Source of the DNA: Bryobacteraceae bacterium | Lineage (GTDB): Bacteria; Acidobacteriota; Terriglobia; Bryobacterales; Bryobacteraceae | Direction of reading: 5' to 3' | DNA length: 16,006 bases | Assembly: GCA_030039005.1 (NCBI GenBank) | Contig: JASHQT010000347.1 | Span: 1-16,006, forward strand | Shown here: positions 1 to 6,628 of the stretch, in pieces | Numbering within the stretch: position 1 is the stretch's first letter | Layout: each line of letters starts with the position of its first letter | Translations under genes and position numbers: made by a program | The notes under the pieces: generated by a model | Database searches by the model: none | What the model was told of the DNA's origin: nothing | Seen by the model: the letters and a program-made list of their open reading frames with translations, nothing else

Positions 1-1790
1 TCGGACGACGGATCTCTCTATTTCGTCGGGGTCGGCGATTTTCCCAGAGGCGGACCTTAGAAACCTCATCGACAGTTGGATCGTCCCGAAGTTGGTTGAC
101 GAATGGATGAATCAAACGGCTGACACCGAACGGGGCGCGAACGAGGATAATGGAGAGCAATCATGAACCGATGCGCAATCTACGCCCGATACTCTTCCGA
201 TATGCAGCGAGAGAGCTCGATCGAGGATCAGGTACGTCGATGCGAAGAATTCGCCGCACGGAGCGGGTGGACCGTCACAGCTAGGTACGTGGACCGCGCG
301 ATATCAGGCGCGACGATTGCTGGTCGCGAGCAGCTCCAAGCACTTTTGCGGGACTCGCGGCGACGACCACGGCCGTTTGATCGCGTGCTTGTGGACGATA
401 CGTCTCGGCTCAGCCGGAACCTGGCCGAAAGCCTCACTCTCGTCGAGCAGTTGAAGTTTCGCGAAGTCTACATCTCGGCCGTGGCGCAGGGCATCGATTC
501 TGCCCAAGACTTTTCGCGGTCACTGTTCACCTTGAACGGAATGATCGACGAGCAGTACATCGTTGGTCTCCGCGACAAGGTGCACCGAGGGCAGGAGGGG
601 CGAGCACTAAAGGGGTTCAATCCGGGCGGGAAATGCTACGGCTATCGGAACGTGCCGATCGAGAATCCGTCGCGGATCGGAAAGTACGGCCGTCCCATGG
701 TCGAAGGAGTGAGGTTGGAAATTGTCGAAGAGGAGGCCAACGTCGTACGCCGGATTTTCGAACTATTCTCCAACGGCGTGAGCCTCGGCCAGATCGCCAA
801 GCGGCTCAACGCTGAAGGCATTCAATCTCCCCAACCGCCCCGCAACAGGAACATTCGAGCATGGTGCCCTTCATCGATTCGGAGCATTCTGAAGAACGAG
901 CGGTATCACGGTGTGTTTGTATGGAATCGGACGGAGAAACGGCGTAACCCCGAGACGTCGCGGAAGACCAGCCGACGCCGGCCGCCTACTGACTGGCGCC
1001 GGACGGAAGTACCCGGATGGCGGATTGTGCCCGGGGCGCTCTGGGCAACCGTGCAGGCGCGATTCAACGATGTGAATCGCACCGGAATCACAAGGTGCGG
1101 CGGGCTCGCACGATCGGAGAACAGCCGGAAATACATTTTCAGTGGATTGCTTCGATGCGGGTGCTGTGATTCACGAATGGTGATTGTGAGTGGCCAAGGC
1201 GTGCGTGGTTATTCGAAATATGGATGCCCGAGCAACTGGTATCGCGGGGTTTGCCGGAATCGCCTCACGATCCGACGCGATCGCCTCGAAGCTCAGTTGC
1301 TCGGCGCGTTGCAGGATCAGATCTGGAATCAGGCGATCATCGAACACGCCGTAACCGCATTCGAACGCGAAGTTAGAACCCGACTGGCGCAACGGCGCAA
1401 GGAAACGACAGACGAAGAAGCCAGGCACGAGCGCGAACGGCTCTGTCAGGAAGCACAACGCCTCGCCGCCGCAATAGCGGAAGCTGGACACTCGACGGCG
1501 CTTCTTCAACACTTGCGAAGTGTTGAAGTGCGGGTGGCGGATCTCGACGCCCAACTTCAACGCCACTCTCAGCGGCGGGAGGTGAATTCCGAGGCCCTGC
1601 GAAGATTCGTCCTCGACCGACTCTGGAATCTCTCCGCCCTCGTTCAGAGCGATCCTGAACGGGCTAAGTTCGAGATGTCCAAGCATCTGCCTGCGATCGT
1701 CCTAACGCCCGCGCGACGCGAAAGCGGGCCAGTTTTCGATGTGTCCGGGTCGTGGCGACTCGTTCCAGAAGGTGATGCAATGCAGGAGGT
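1..1790. mobile_element. End of an integrated element at tRNA-Phe (integrase-proximal side)
   Basis: A serine recombinase gene abuts and overlaps the 3' end of an intact tRNA-Phe, the classic arrangement at one junction of an integrative element or genomic island. Beyond the tRNA, chromosome-like housekeeping content begins (fumarase). The element therefore extends leftwards out of the window. The other junction, expected to carry a partial copy of the tRNA 3' end, is not visible. The exact crossover cannot be placed from one end, so the right boundary is approximate and could lie inside 1790-1862. This is inference from arrangement; no repeat pair can be seen here. Confidence 0.6.
2..166 (+). 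CDS. C-terminal fragment of a small hypothetical protein upstream of the recombinase
   Basis: An open frame enters from the left edge and ends at TGA 164-166, overlapping the recombinase ATG at 163 in an ATGA junction, so the two are probably translationally coupled. The visible 54 residues include the amphipathic helix LRNLIDSWIVPKLVDEWMNQ followed by an acidic polar tail. I recall small proteins with IVP-LV-x-F/W-like ends preceding serine recombinases in genomic islands, but I cannot name a family. A second frame is also open from base 1 but stops at 60. The coupled frame is preferred because of its composition and its exact junction. The start lies outside the window. Confidence 0.5.
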   Translation, partial: RTTDLSISSGSAIFPEADLRNLIDSWIVPKLVDEWMNQTADTERGANEDNGEQS

Positions 1791-1851
1791 GGCCAGGGAC
1801 GGAATCGAACCGCCGACGCCAGCCTTTTCAGGGCTGCGCTCTACCAGCTGA
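163..1851 (+). CDS. Large serine recombinase / site-specific integrase
   Basis: 562 aa. The resolvase-type catalytic domain spans about residues 1-145, with YARYSSD placing the nucleophile at Ser11 and DDTSRLSR near 78-85. A Recombinase domain follows (about 155-300), then a zinc ribbon (Cys332, Cys335, Cys355, Cys364) and a charged coiled coil (about 395-475), the order of large serine recombinases. These cut and rejoin attP/attB without homology through a covalent Ser-DNA link. The ATG has a GGAGAG ribosome site 6 bases upstream and overlaps the preceding stop. The frame has no stop before the chromosomal tRNA-Phe: residues 543-562 (RDGIEPPTPAFSGLRSTS) are antisense tRNA and stop at a TGA inside the tRNA. 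The tail is therefore a by-product of the integration site rather than a domain. The family call is firm; activity is unknown. Confidence 0.93.
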   Translation: MNRCAIYARYSSDMQRESSIEDQVRRCEEFAARSGWTVTARYVDRAISGATIAGREQLQALLRDSRRRPRPFDRVLVDDTSRLSRNLAESLTLVEQLKFREVYISAVAQGIDSAQDFSRSLFTLNGMIDEQYIVGLRDKVHRGQEGRALKGFNPGGKCYGYRNVPIENPSRIGKYGRPMVEGVRLEIVEEEANVVRRIFELFSNGVSLGQIAKRLNAEGIQSPQPPRNRNIRAWCPSSIRSILKNERYHGVFVWNRTEKRRNPETSRKTSRRRPPTDWRRTEVPGWRIVPGALWATVQARFNDVNRTGITRCGGLARSENSRKYIFSGLLRCGCCDSRMVIVSGQGVRGYSKYGCPSNWYRGVCRNRLTIRRDRLEAQLLGALQDQIWNQAIIEHAVTAFEREVRTRLAQRRKETTDEEARHERERLCQEAQRLAAAIAEAGHSTALLQHLRSVEVRVADLDAQLQRHSQRREVNSEALRRFVLDRLWNLSALVQSDPERAKFEMSKHLPAIVLTPARRESGPVFDVSGSWRLVPEGDAMQEVARDGIEPPTPAFSGLRSTS

Positions 1852-1862
1852 GCTACCTGGCC
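1790..1862 (-). tRNA. tRNA-Phe (GAA)
   Basis: Read on the minus strand, the 73 bases fold as a full cloverleaf. The acceptor GGCCAGG pairs with CCTGGCC. The D stem is GCTC/GAGC with an AGCTGGTA loop. The anticodon stem is CAGCC/GGCTG with loop CTGAAAA, giving anticodon GAA. The T arm is GGCGG-TTCGATT-CCGTC with one G-U pair. The discriminator base is A. The next genomic bases are CCT, so the CCA end is not encoded and must be added by the nucleotidyltransferase. It lies 28 bp downstream of the fumarase stop on the same strand, with a possible promoter of its own. Its 3' side is the integration target of the neighbouring recombinase, whose coding frame runs antisense through most of it. Confidence 0.96.
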
Positions 1863-1875
1863 GCGACACAAATCA

Positions 1876-1881
1876 ATTTTA
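1876..1881 (-). promoter_or_regulatory. Possible -10 element for tRNA-Phe
   Basis: On the minus strand TAAAAT (one mismatch to TATAAT) lies 13 bases before the first tRNA nucleotide, in the 28-bp gap after fumarase. That would give a very short leader. No convincing -35 hexamer is seen at 17 bp, which would fall in the fumarase tail, so co-transcription with fumarase is an equal possibility. Confidence 0.3.
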
Positions 1882-1890
1882 ACAGAGCGC

Positions 1891-3408
1891 TCACACCTGC
1901 TGCAGTTCGGCGAGCTTCTCGCCCGTCTCGCGCTCGATGTCGGCGTGCAGGCTGTTGCCGTGTGCGTCCATCGTGACGATCGCAGCGAAATTGTTCACCC
2001 GCAGGTGCCACATCGCTTCGGGAATACCGAACTCGAGCAGATGCACGCCCAGCACCTTCTCCACCGTGCGCGCGTAGAATTGCGCTGCGCCGCCGATGCC
2101 GTTCAGATAGACCGCGCCGTGCTTCTTCAGCGCCTCCAGAGTCTTCTTGCCCATGCCGCCTTTGCCGATGACGGCACGCACACCATACTTCTCGATGAGG
2201 GTGGCTTGATACGGCTCTTCGCGGCTGCTGGTGGTGGGACCGGCGGCCTTTACGGTCCATTCATCGCCTTGCTTCAACATCACTGGACCGCAGTGATACA
2301 GAATCGATCCGCGCATATCCACCGGTGGCGCGTTCTTCATTAAATGTGCGTGGACCGCGTCGCGGCCGGTGAACACTTCGCCGGTCACAAGCACGACGTC
2401 TCCGACGTGCAGCGCGCGCACCTGTTCTTCAGTCAGCGGCGCGGTCAGCACCACTTCGCGGCCGGTCAGCGGAAAACCCTCGGCGCGCGCCATACGCTCC
2501 ACCGCACGCTCCGGATCGCGATATAGCCAGCTCGTAATGGCACCGCTTTTCGCATCCAATCGCACGCCCAGCCGCCGGAATGCCCAACAATCGTAGGCCA
2601 CCGAGACAAAAAAGCTCGCCGGCAGCCGATTCGCTACGCCGATCTTGCACCCGATCAGCGACACCTTCCCGCCGAACCCCATCGCGCCCACGCCGATGCG
2701 ATTAGCCTCGTCCATAATCTCGGCTTCGAGTTTCGCCAGTTCCGGCACCGGATTCGCGTCGTCCAACGTGCGGAAAAGCTGCATCTTGGCCAGATCGTAT
2801 CCGTGCGCGCGATCGCTTCCGACGCACACGCCCACCGCCCCCGGCGCGCAGCCTTGGCCCTGCGCCTGCCACACCGCGTGCAAAATGCATTTGCGCACGC
2901 CTTCCAGGTTGCGGTCCGCACGGCCTAAATGTTCCAGCTCCATCGGCAGCGAATATTGAATGTTCTTGTTCTCGCAGCCGCCGCCTTTGAGGATCAGTTT
3001 CACCTCGATCTCATCTTCCTCCCACTGCTCGAAGTGAATCACCGGCGTCTCGATCCCCAGGTTGTCGCCGCTGTTTTTGCCCGTTAGCGAATCCACTGAA
3101 TTCGGTCGCAGTTTGCCGCGCTTGGTGGCTTCCGCGACGGCTTCGCGAATCGCGCGCCTTACGGCGACCTGATTGACGCCCACCGGTGTATGCACGATGA
3201 ACGTCGGCATGCCCGTATCCTGACAGATCGGCCCCGAATCCTGCTGCGCCATGTCGATATTGGTCGCGATAATTCCCAGCGCTTGCGCCGCTTGTGTTCC
3301 AGCGATCTCTTCTCTCAGCGCCGTGCCCATGGCGGCACGGACATCCGGCGGCAGATTGGTAGAAGTTTGCGTGATCAGTTCGATCAAGCTGTCTTTCAGA
3401 AACGTCAT
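1891..3408 (-). CDS. Class I (iron-sulfur) fumarate hydratase, fused alpha and beta parts
   Basis: 505 aa. It hydrates fumarate to malate in the TCA cycle using a [4Fe-4S] cluster in the cytoplasm. The alpha part (about 1-285) contains SGPICQDTGMP with Cys62, GQGCAPGAVGV with Cys187 and LPASFFVSVAYDCWAFRR with Cys274; by position these three are the likely cluster ligands. The beta part (about 300-505) shows TGRDAVHAHLM, a GP-x-M-x(8)-KAAGPTTSSR stretch and VIGKGGMG. Many archaea and anaerobes encode the halves separately; here they form one chain, as in FumA-type enzymes but somewhat shorter. The motif usually written GGGSEN reads GGGCENKN (Cys145). The start ATG has an AGGTGA ribosome site that overlaps the TAG stop of the upstream tannase gene, indicating coupling. 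A tartrate dehydratase reading is less likely. Confidence 0.93.
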   Translation of the reverse strand: MTFLKDSLIELITQTSTNLPPDVRAAMGTALREEIAGTQAAQALGIIATNIDMAQQDSGPICQDTGMPTFIVHTPVGVNQVAVRRAIREAVAEATKRGKLRPNSVDSLTGKNSGDNLGIETPVIHFEQWEEDEIEVKLILKGGGCENKNIQYSLPMELEHLGRADRNLEGVRKCILHAVWQAQGQGCAPGAVGVCVGSDRAHGYDLAKMQLFRTLDDANPVPELAKLEAEIMDEANRIGVGAMGFGGKVSLIGCKIGVANRLPASFFVSVAYDCWAFRRLGVRLDAKSGAITSWLYRDPERAVERMARAEGFPLTGREVVLTAPLTEEQVRALHVGDVVLVTGEVFTGRDAVHAHLMKNAPPVDMRGSILYHCGPVMLKQGDEWTVKAAGPTTSSREEPYQATLIEKYGVRAVIGKGGMGKKTLEALKKHGAVYLNGIGGAAQFYARTVEKVLGVHLLEFGIPEAMWHLRVNNFAAIVTMDAHGNSLHADIERETGEKLAELQQV

Positions 3409-3423
3409 TCGTTGTTAAGTCAC

Positions 3424-4974
3424 CTATTCTTTGCAGCTAAAATTCTTGGCATCGTTTGGATCGCTACCACCAGTGTACTCGGCGTGTTGAGGGTATGGAC
3501 ACAAAGGCCGGCTGCGGCCGGGGAAGTCGCGGCCGGTGGCGATCACGCGATCGGGCGCGGCGCCTTTCTCCACCCAATCGACAATCGCGGTCAGCATATC
3601 GAAATGGTCCAGGGTCGCGCTTCCCCCCTGGCAATGTCCCATGCCCGGCACCATGTAGATACGCGCCCAGGATTCCGCCGATGCGATCGACCCGCTCGTA
3701 TCCTTGGCCATGTTCTCGTAGTAACGCAGCGTGTCGAGCGGCGAAAACCAGGGATCGCTCAGGCCGTGATAGAAGATCAGCTTCCCGCCGTGGCCTTCGA
3801 AAGTGCTCAGGTTCGTCCAGGTGCTGTCGCCGAGCAGCGCGGTGGGATTCAATAGCACGCGCGCGGCCTCGCGATCGGCATTGAAATCCGCAAAATCCGC
3901 GCCCGTCGCCACAGGAATCACCGGTCCACCCAATAGTCCGGGAATTCCGCCTTTATCCGCGATCCCTGCGTCATACGGAACCCCCGGATAAATTTCATAG
4001 CCGGCATCCGACTTCGGCCCCGCGAACGCCGTCTTGAGCGCGTCCGCCTGCGCCTTGCTCAAGCAGGTATCGTTCTTGGCCCCGGAACATACCAGCGTTT
4101 CCGGATCGAAGTTGCACGCGCGCCGGTTGAAAATCATGCCGTCTTTCAGACCATCCTGGGCGTCGCAGACCTGAAGCAGGGAATTGACGATCAGCTTGCG
4201 GTCCGACTCGGAAAATGTTTTCTTCGCGTCCGGTTTTCCCTTCTCATCCTTGGGTGCCGCGCGATCGAAGACTGAGGTCATGTATCCCAACGCAAGATTG
4301 GAAAATCCCGTGCGAATGGCGGGGTCGCCCGAAATGATGCCGTCGAAATAGTCCGGATAGCGCTGCGACATGATCATCGCCTCGCGTCCGCCCGTGGAAC
4401 AGCCGTCGAAATAAGAGTGATCCGCGCCGCGGCCGTAATAAGCCGCGATCATTTGCTTCGCCAGACGCGCGACGCGCCCGATCGCGACGTAATAGAAATC
4501 CAGGCTGGCCTGCTGATCGCGGAAGAAGCTGCCATCGAACACCGCGCCTTTGTGGCCGCTATCGGTGGTGACGACCGCGAATCCACGCGCGAGCGCCGGC
4601 TCATCGCCCGCGGCCTGCGCCCCCAGCGGCAGTGCGACGTTGCCGTTCAATCCGCCGCCGCCCTGAAACAGAAAGCGGCCGTTCCATTGATCGGGCAGAG
4701 CGAGTGCAAAGCCGATGCCATACGTCTTTCCGTCCGCACCCGTGCGCTGGTCGATCACACCTTCCACCTGACAGAACGCCGGGACCGCAACACTCGGCGC
4801 TCCTGGAAAGTTGGCAGCCGGACGCGAGCCTGCCGGCGTGGCCTCGGCCCGCGTAATAGCAAGCTTGATGCCAGGCGACTGGTATTGCAACATGCCGGCG
4901 CACTGCGAGCCCTGAGCGAACGCTGCGGGCGCAATGAAGGTGGCAAGCGCGAAAATCGAGTGAGCTCTTGTCAT
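3424..4974 (-). CDS. Secreted tannase / feruloyl-esterase family hydrolase
   Basis: 516 aa. A signal peptide (residues 1-20, cut after AFA) exports it. The body matches the tannase/feruloyl esterase family, which splits aromatic acid esters such as gallate or ferulate esters. The nucleophile motif is DGCSTGGREA with Ser193, the acid is Asp407 in HGLSDPWFSP and the base is His447 in GMGHCQGG. Cys192 and Cys448 flank the Ser and His, as in the family's disulfide that ties Ser and His together (the CS-HC motif). Further Cys (270, 287, 296, 304) suggest extra disulfides. The ribosome site GAGGG lies about 11 bases before the ATG. It is divergent from a second secreted esterase and in operon-like spacing (15 bp) with fumarase. 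True substrate (tannin, ferulate, a terephthalate-like ester) cannot be told from sequence. Confidence 0.9.
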   Translation of the reverse strand: MTRAHSIFALATFIAPAAFAQGSQCAGMLQYQSPGIKLAITRAEATPAGSRPAANFPGAPSVAVPAFCQVEGVIDQRTGADGKTYGIGFALALPDQWNGRFLFQGGGGLNGNVALPLGAQAAGDEPALARGFAVVTTDSGHKGAVFDGSFFRDQQASLDFYYVAIGRVARLAKQMIAAYYGRGADHSYFDGCSTGGREAMIMSQRYPDYFDGIISGDPAIRTGFSNLALGYMTSVFDRAAPKDEKGKPDAKKTFSESDRKLIVNSLLQVCDAQDGLKDGMIFNRRACNFDPETLVCSGAKNDTCLSKAQADALKTAFAGPKSDAGYEIYPGVPYDAGIADKGGIPGLLGGPVIPVATGADFADFNADREAARVLLNPTALLGDSTWTNLSTFEGHGGKLIFYHGLSDPWFSPLDTLRYYENMAKDTSGSIASAESWARIYMVPGMGHCQGGSATLDHFDMLTAIVDWVEKGAAPDRVIATGRDFPGRSRPLCPYPQHAEYTGGSDPNDAKNFSCKE

Positions 4975-5011
4975 TTTGGGTCTGCCCTCAAGATTGTATA
5001 ATCATCGCTGC
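4975..5011. promoter_or_regulatory. Divergent promoter region between the two secreted esterases
   Basis: Only 37 bp separate the divergent ATG codons. On the plus strand a perfect TATAAT (4997-5002) lies 9 bases before ATG 5012, placing transcription start at or next to the start codon, so that mRNA is probably leaderless. No good -35 at 17 bp (TTGTCA at 4968-4973 is 23 bp away). On the minus strand the same AT-rich patch reads GATTATACAAT and could serve the tannase gene, which does have a Shine-Dalgarno (GAGGG). The two promoters must overlap, so the esterases are probably co-regulated or mutually exclusive. Confidence 0.55.
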
Positions 5012-6181
5012 ATGCAATACCAGACGCTCGCCCTTGCCGCCGTTTTGACTGCCGCCCCGGTCTTCGCACAGGCCCCTGGTTCCGGCCCCGCCGCTCCTGT
5101 CGTTCAATCCCCAGAAGTCACGCCTGACCGGCATATTGTGTTTCGCATTTTCGCGCCGCACGCGGAAAGCGTCGCGGTGTTCAGCTCGGACCTTTTTGGC
5201 CAGAAGCTGAGACACGACATGGCCAAACGCGACGACAATGTGTGGGAGCTGGATGCCGGCCCCATCGACTCCGGCGCGTATCGCTACAACTTTAACGTCG
5301 ACGGGGTGTCCGTCATGGATCCGCGCAATCCTTCAGTCAGCGAATCGGTCGGTAACGCCTGGAGCATGGTGTATGTGCCGGGCGCCGATTTCATGGACAC
5401 CAAAGACGCTCCGCACGGCGCCGTCGCGAGCGTCACCTATTATTCCAAGAGCCTCGGCAAGTTCCGGCGCATGCACGTCTACACGCCACCGGGCTACGAG
5501 ACGAGTTCCCAGAAGTATCCCGTCTTTTATCTCCTGCACGGCGCCGGGGACTGCGACGAATCGTGGTCGTCGGTGGGACGCGCCGGATTTATCCTCGACA
5601 ACCTGATCGCCGCGAAAAAAGCCAAGCCGATGATCGTGGTGATGCCCGCCGGCCATACCGCGCCGTTCGATTTTGGCCGGCCCGCGGCGGGCGCGCGGCG
5701 TCTTCCTGACTTCAACACCGATTTCGTCAAGGATTTCGTCGGCGACATCATGCCCTATGCCGAGACTCACTATCGCATTATTCGCGACCGGCAGCATCGC
5801 GCCATCGCCGGACTCTCGATGGGCGGCGCGCAGACGCTCGAAATCGCTGCTTCACACGCCGGCGAATTCACGTATGTCGGAGTTTTCAGCTCCGGCATTT
5901 TCGGGATCGTCCCCGGCGCTGCGGGCGCGGCATCCGAGGCCAGTGAAAGCTGGGAGCAGCAGCACGCCGCCGATCTCGAAAATCCCGCGGGGAAGAAGGA
6001 TTGGAAGCTGTTCTGGTTTTCCACCGGCCGCGACGACGGGTTGCTGGCCACCAGCAAAGCTACGGTAGAAATGTTCCAGAAGCACGGCTTCAAACCCGAA
6101 TTTCACGAGAGTGCAGGCGCGCACACCTGGACCAACTGGCGCGAGTATCTCAACGAGTTCGCACCGCAGTTGTTCCAGTAG
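5012..6181 (+). CDS. Secreted CE1-type esterase with N-terminal CBM48-like domain
   Basis: 389 aa from ATG 5012, chosen because MQYQTLALAAVLTAAPVFA is a clean signal peptide cut after residue 19. An ATG 12 codons upstream would put polar residues before it and overlap the promoter. Residues about 35-130 form an immunoglobulin-like CBM48/E-set domain (VFRIFAPHAESVAVFS, then WELDAGPIDSGAYRYNFNVDG). Residues about 140-389 form an alpha/beta hydrolase of the esterase D / feruloyl / enterochelin esterase type. The nucleophile is Ser269 in GLSMGG, the base His371 in AHTW and the acid probably Asp341 or Asp342 in STGRDDG. Proteins with this layout remove feruloyl or acetyl groups from plant polysaccharides. 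Pairing with the divergent tannase-family gene supports an aromatic or carbohydrate ester role. Confidence 0.87.
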   Translation: MQYQTLALAAVLTAAPVFAQAPGSGPAAPVVQSPEVTPDRHIVFRIFAPHAESVAVFSSDLFGQKLRHDMAKRDDNVWELDAGPIDSGAYRYNFNVDGVSVMDPRNPSVSESVGNAWSMVYVPGADFMDTKDAPHGAVASVTYYSKSLGKFRRMHVYTPPGYETSSQKYPVFYLLHGAGDCDESWSSVGRAGFILDNLIAAKKAKPMIVVMPAGHTAPFDFGRPAAGARRLPDFNTDFVKDFVGDIMPYAETHYRIIRDRQHRAIAGLSMGGAQTLEIAASHAGEFTYVGVFSSGIFGIVPGAAGAASEASESWEQQHAADLENPAGKKDWKLFWFSTGRDDGLLATSKATVEMFQKHGFKPEFHESAGAHTWTNWREYLNEFAPQLFQ

Positions 6182-6209
6182 CGGCCTTCATTTGGTGGAT
6201 GGGCGGCTC

Positions 6210-6218
6210 TGATACAAT
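6210..6218 (+). promoter_or_regulatory. Extended -10 promoter of the VOC gene, probably leaderless
   Basis: TGATACAAT carries the TG of an extended -10 one base before TACAAT (6213-6218). The ATG begins 8 bases later at 6227, so the transcript should start at or very near the start codon. No Shine-Dalgarno is present between. It lies in the 45-bp gap after the esterase stop, giving the VOC gene and those after it an independent promoter. Confidence 0.5.
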
Positions 6219-6226
6219 CCAGGTTT

Positions 6227-6601
6227 ATGTTTCAAGGACTGGAGCACACCGCCATCGCCTCGCCCGATCCCCAGCGGCTTGCCGAATGGTACGTGCAGAA
6301 GCTGGATTTCCGCATCAATTACACTTACGAAGGAAATTATTTCGTGCGGGCCCAGAACGGCACGCTGCTGGAAATCATTCCTTCCGCGGGTGAGCGCGCA
6401 CCGCAGCAGATGAAGGATCCGGGCATTCGCCACCTGGCTATCAGCGTGGACGATTTTGACGCCGCAATTGAAGAGTTAGGTAAGCGCGGTGTGGAGTTTC
6501 TGGCTCCGGCCTTTGCGATTGGCGAAAACCGGCTGATCTACTTTAGTGACGGCGATGGCAATTACGTTCATCTGATCAAGCGCCCGCAGCCGTTGCCATA
6601 G
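6227..6601 (+). CDS. VOC (glyoxalase/bleomycin-resistance) superfamily protein
   Basis: 124 aa, two beta-alpha-beta-beta-beta modules. The likely metal-site positions are His7 (LEHTAI), Glu49 (LLEIIP), His69 (RHLAISVDD) and His115 in DGDGNYVHLI. The last is commonly Glu in glyoxalase I, so the site is H/E/H/H. Members are small cytoplasmic metalloenzymes (glyoxalases, epimerases, dioxygenases, resistance proteins), and the sequence does not choose among them. It is the first gene of a plus-strand run after a near-leaderless promoter, with 27 bp to the MFS exporter gene. Pairing of a VOC protein with an exporter hints at detoxification, which is inference only. Confidence 0.8.
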   Translation: MFQGLEHTAIASPDPQRLAEWYVQKLDFRINYTYEGNYFVRAQNGTLLEIIPSAGERAPQQMKDPGIRHLAISVDDFDAAIEELGKRGVEFLAPAFAIGENRLIYFSDGDGNYVHLIKRPQPLP

Positions 6602-6628
6602 CGCGACGCTGAAGCCCGAGTCTAACTT

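Noticed and set aside
1784..1790. Strong AGGAGGT on the plus strand as a ribosome site
   Set aside because: It is inside the recombinase frame at the tRNA 3' flank and no start codon follows at usable distance.
3190..3855. A 221-codon plus-strand frame across the fumarase/tannase junction
   Set aside because: It spans two well-supported genes and their junction in antisense and encodes no recognisable domain.
4976..5011. Upstream ATG (4976) as start of the CE1-type esterase
   Set aside because: It would add 12 residues before a complete signal peptide and lie upstream of the perfect TATAAT, so it would not be on the transcript.
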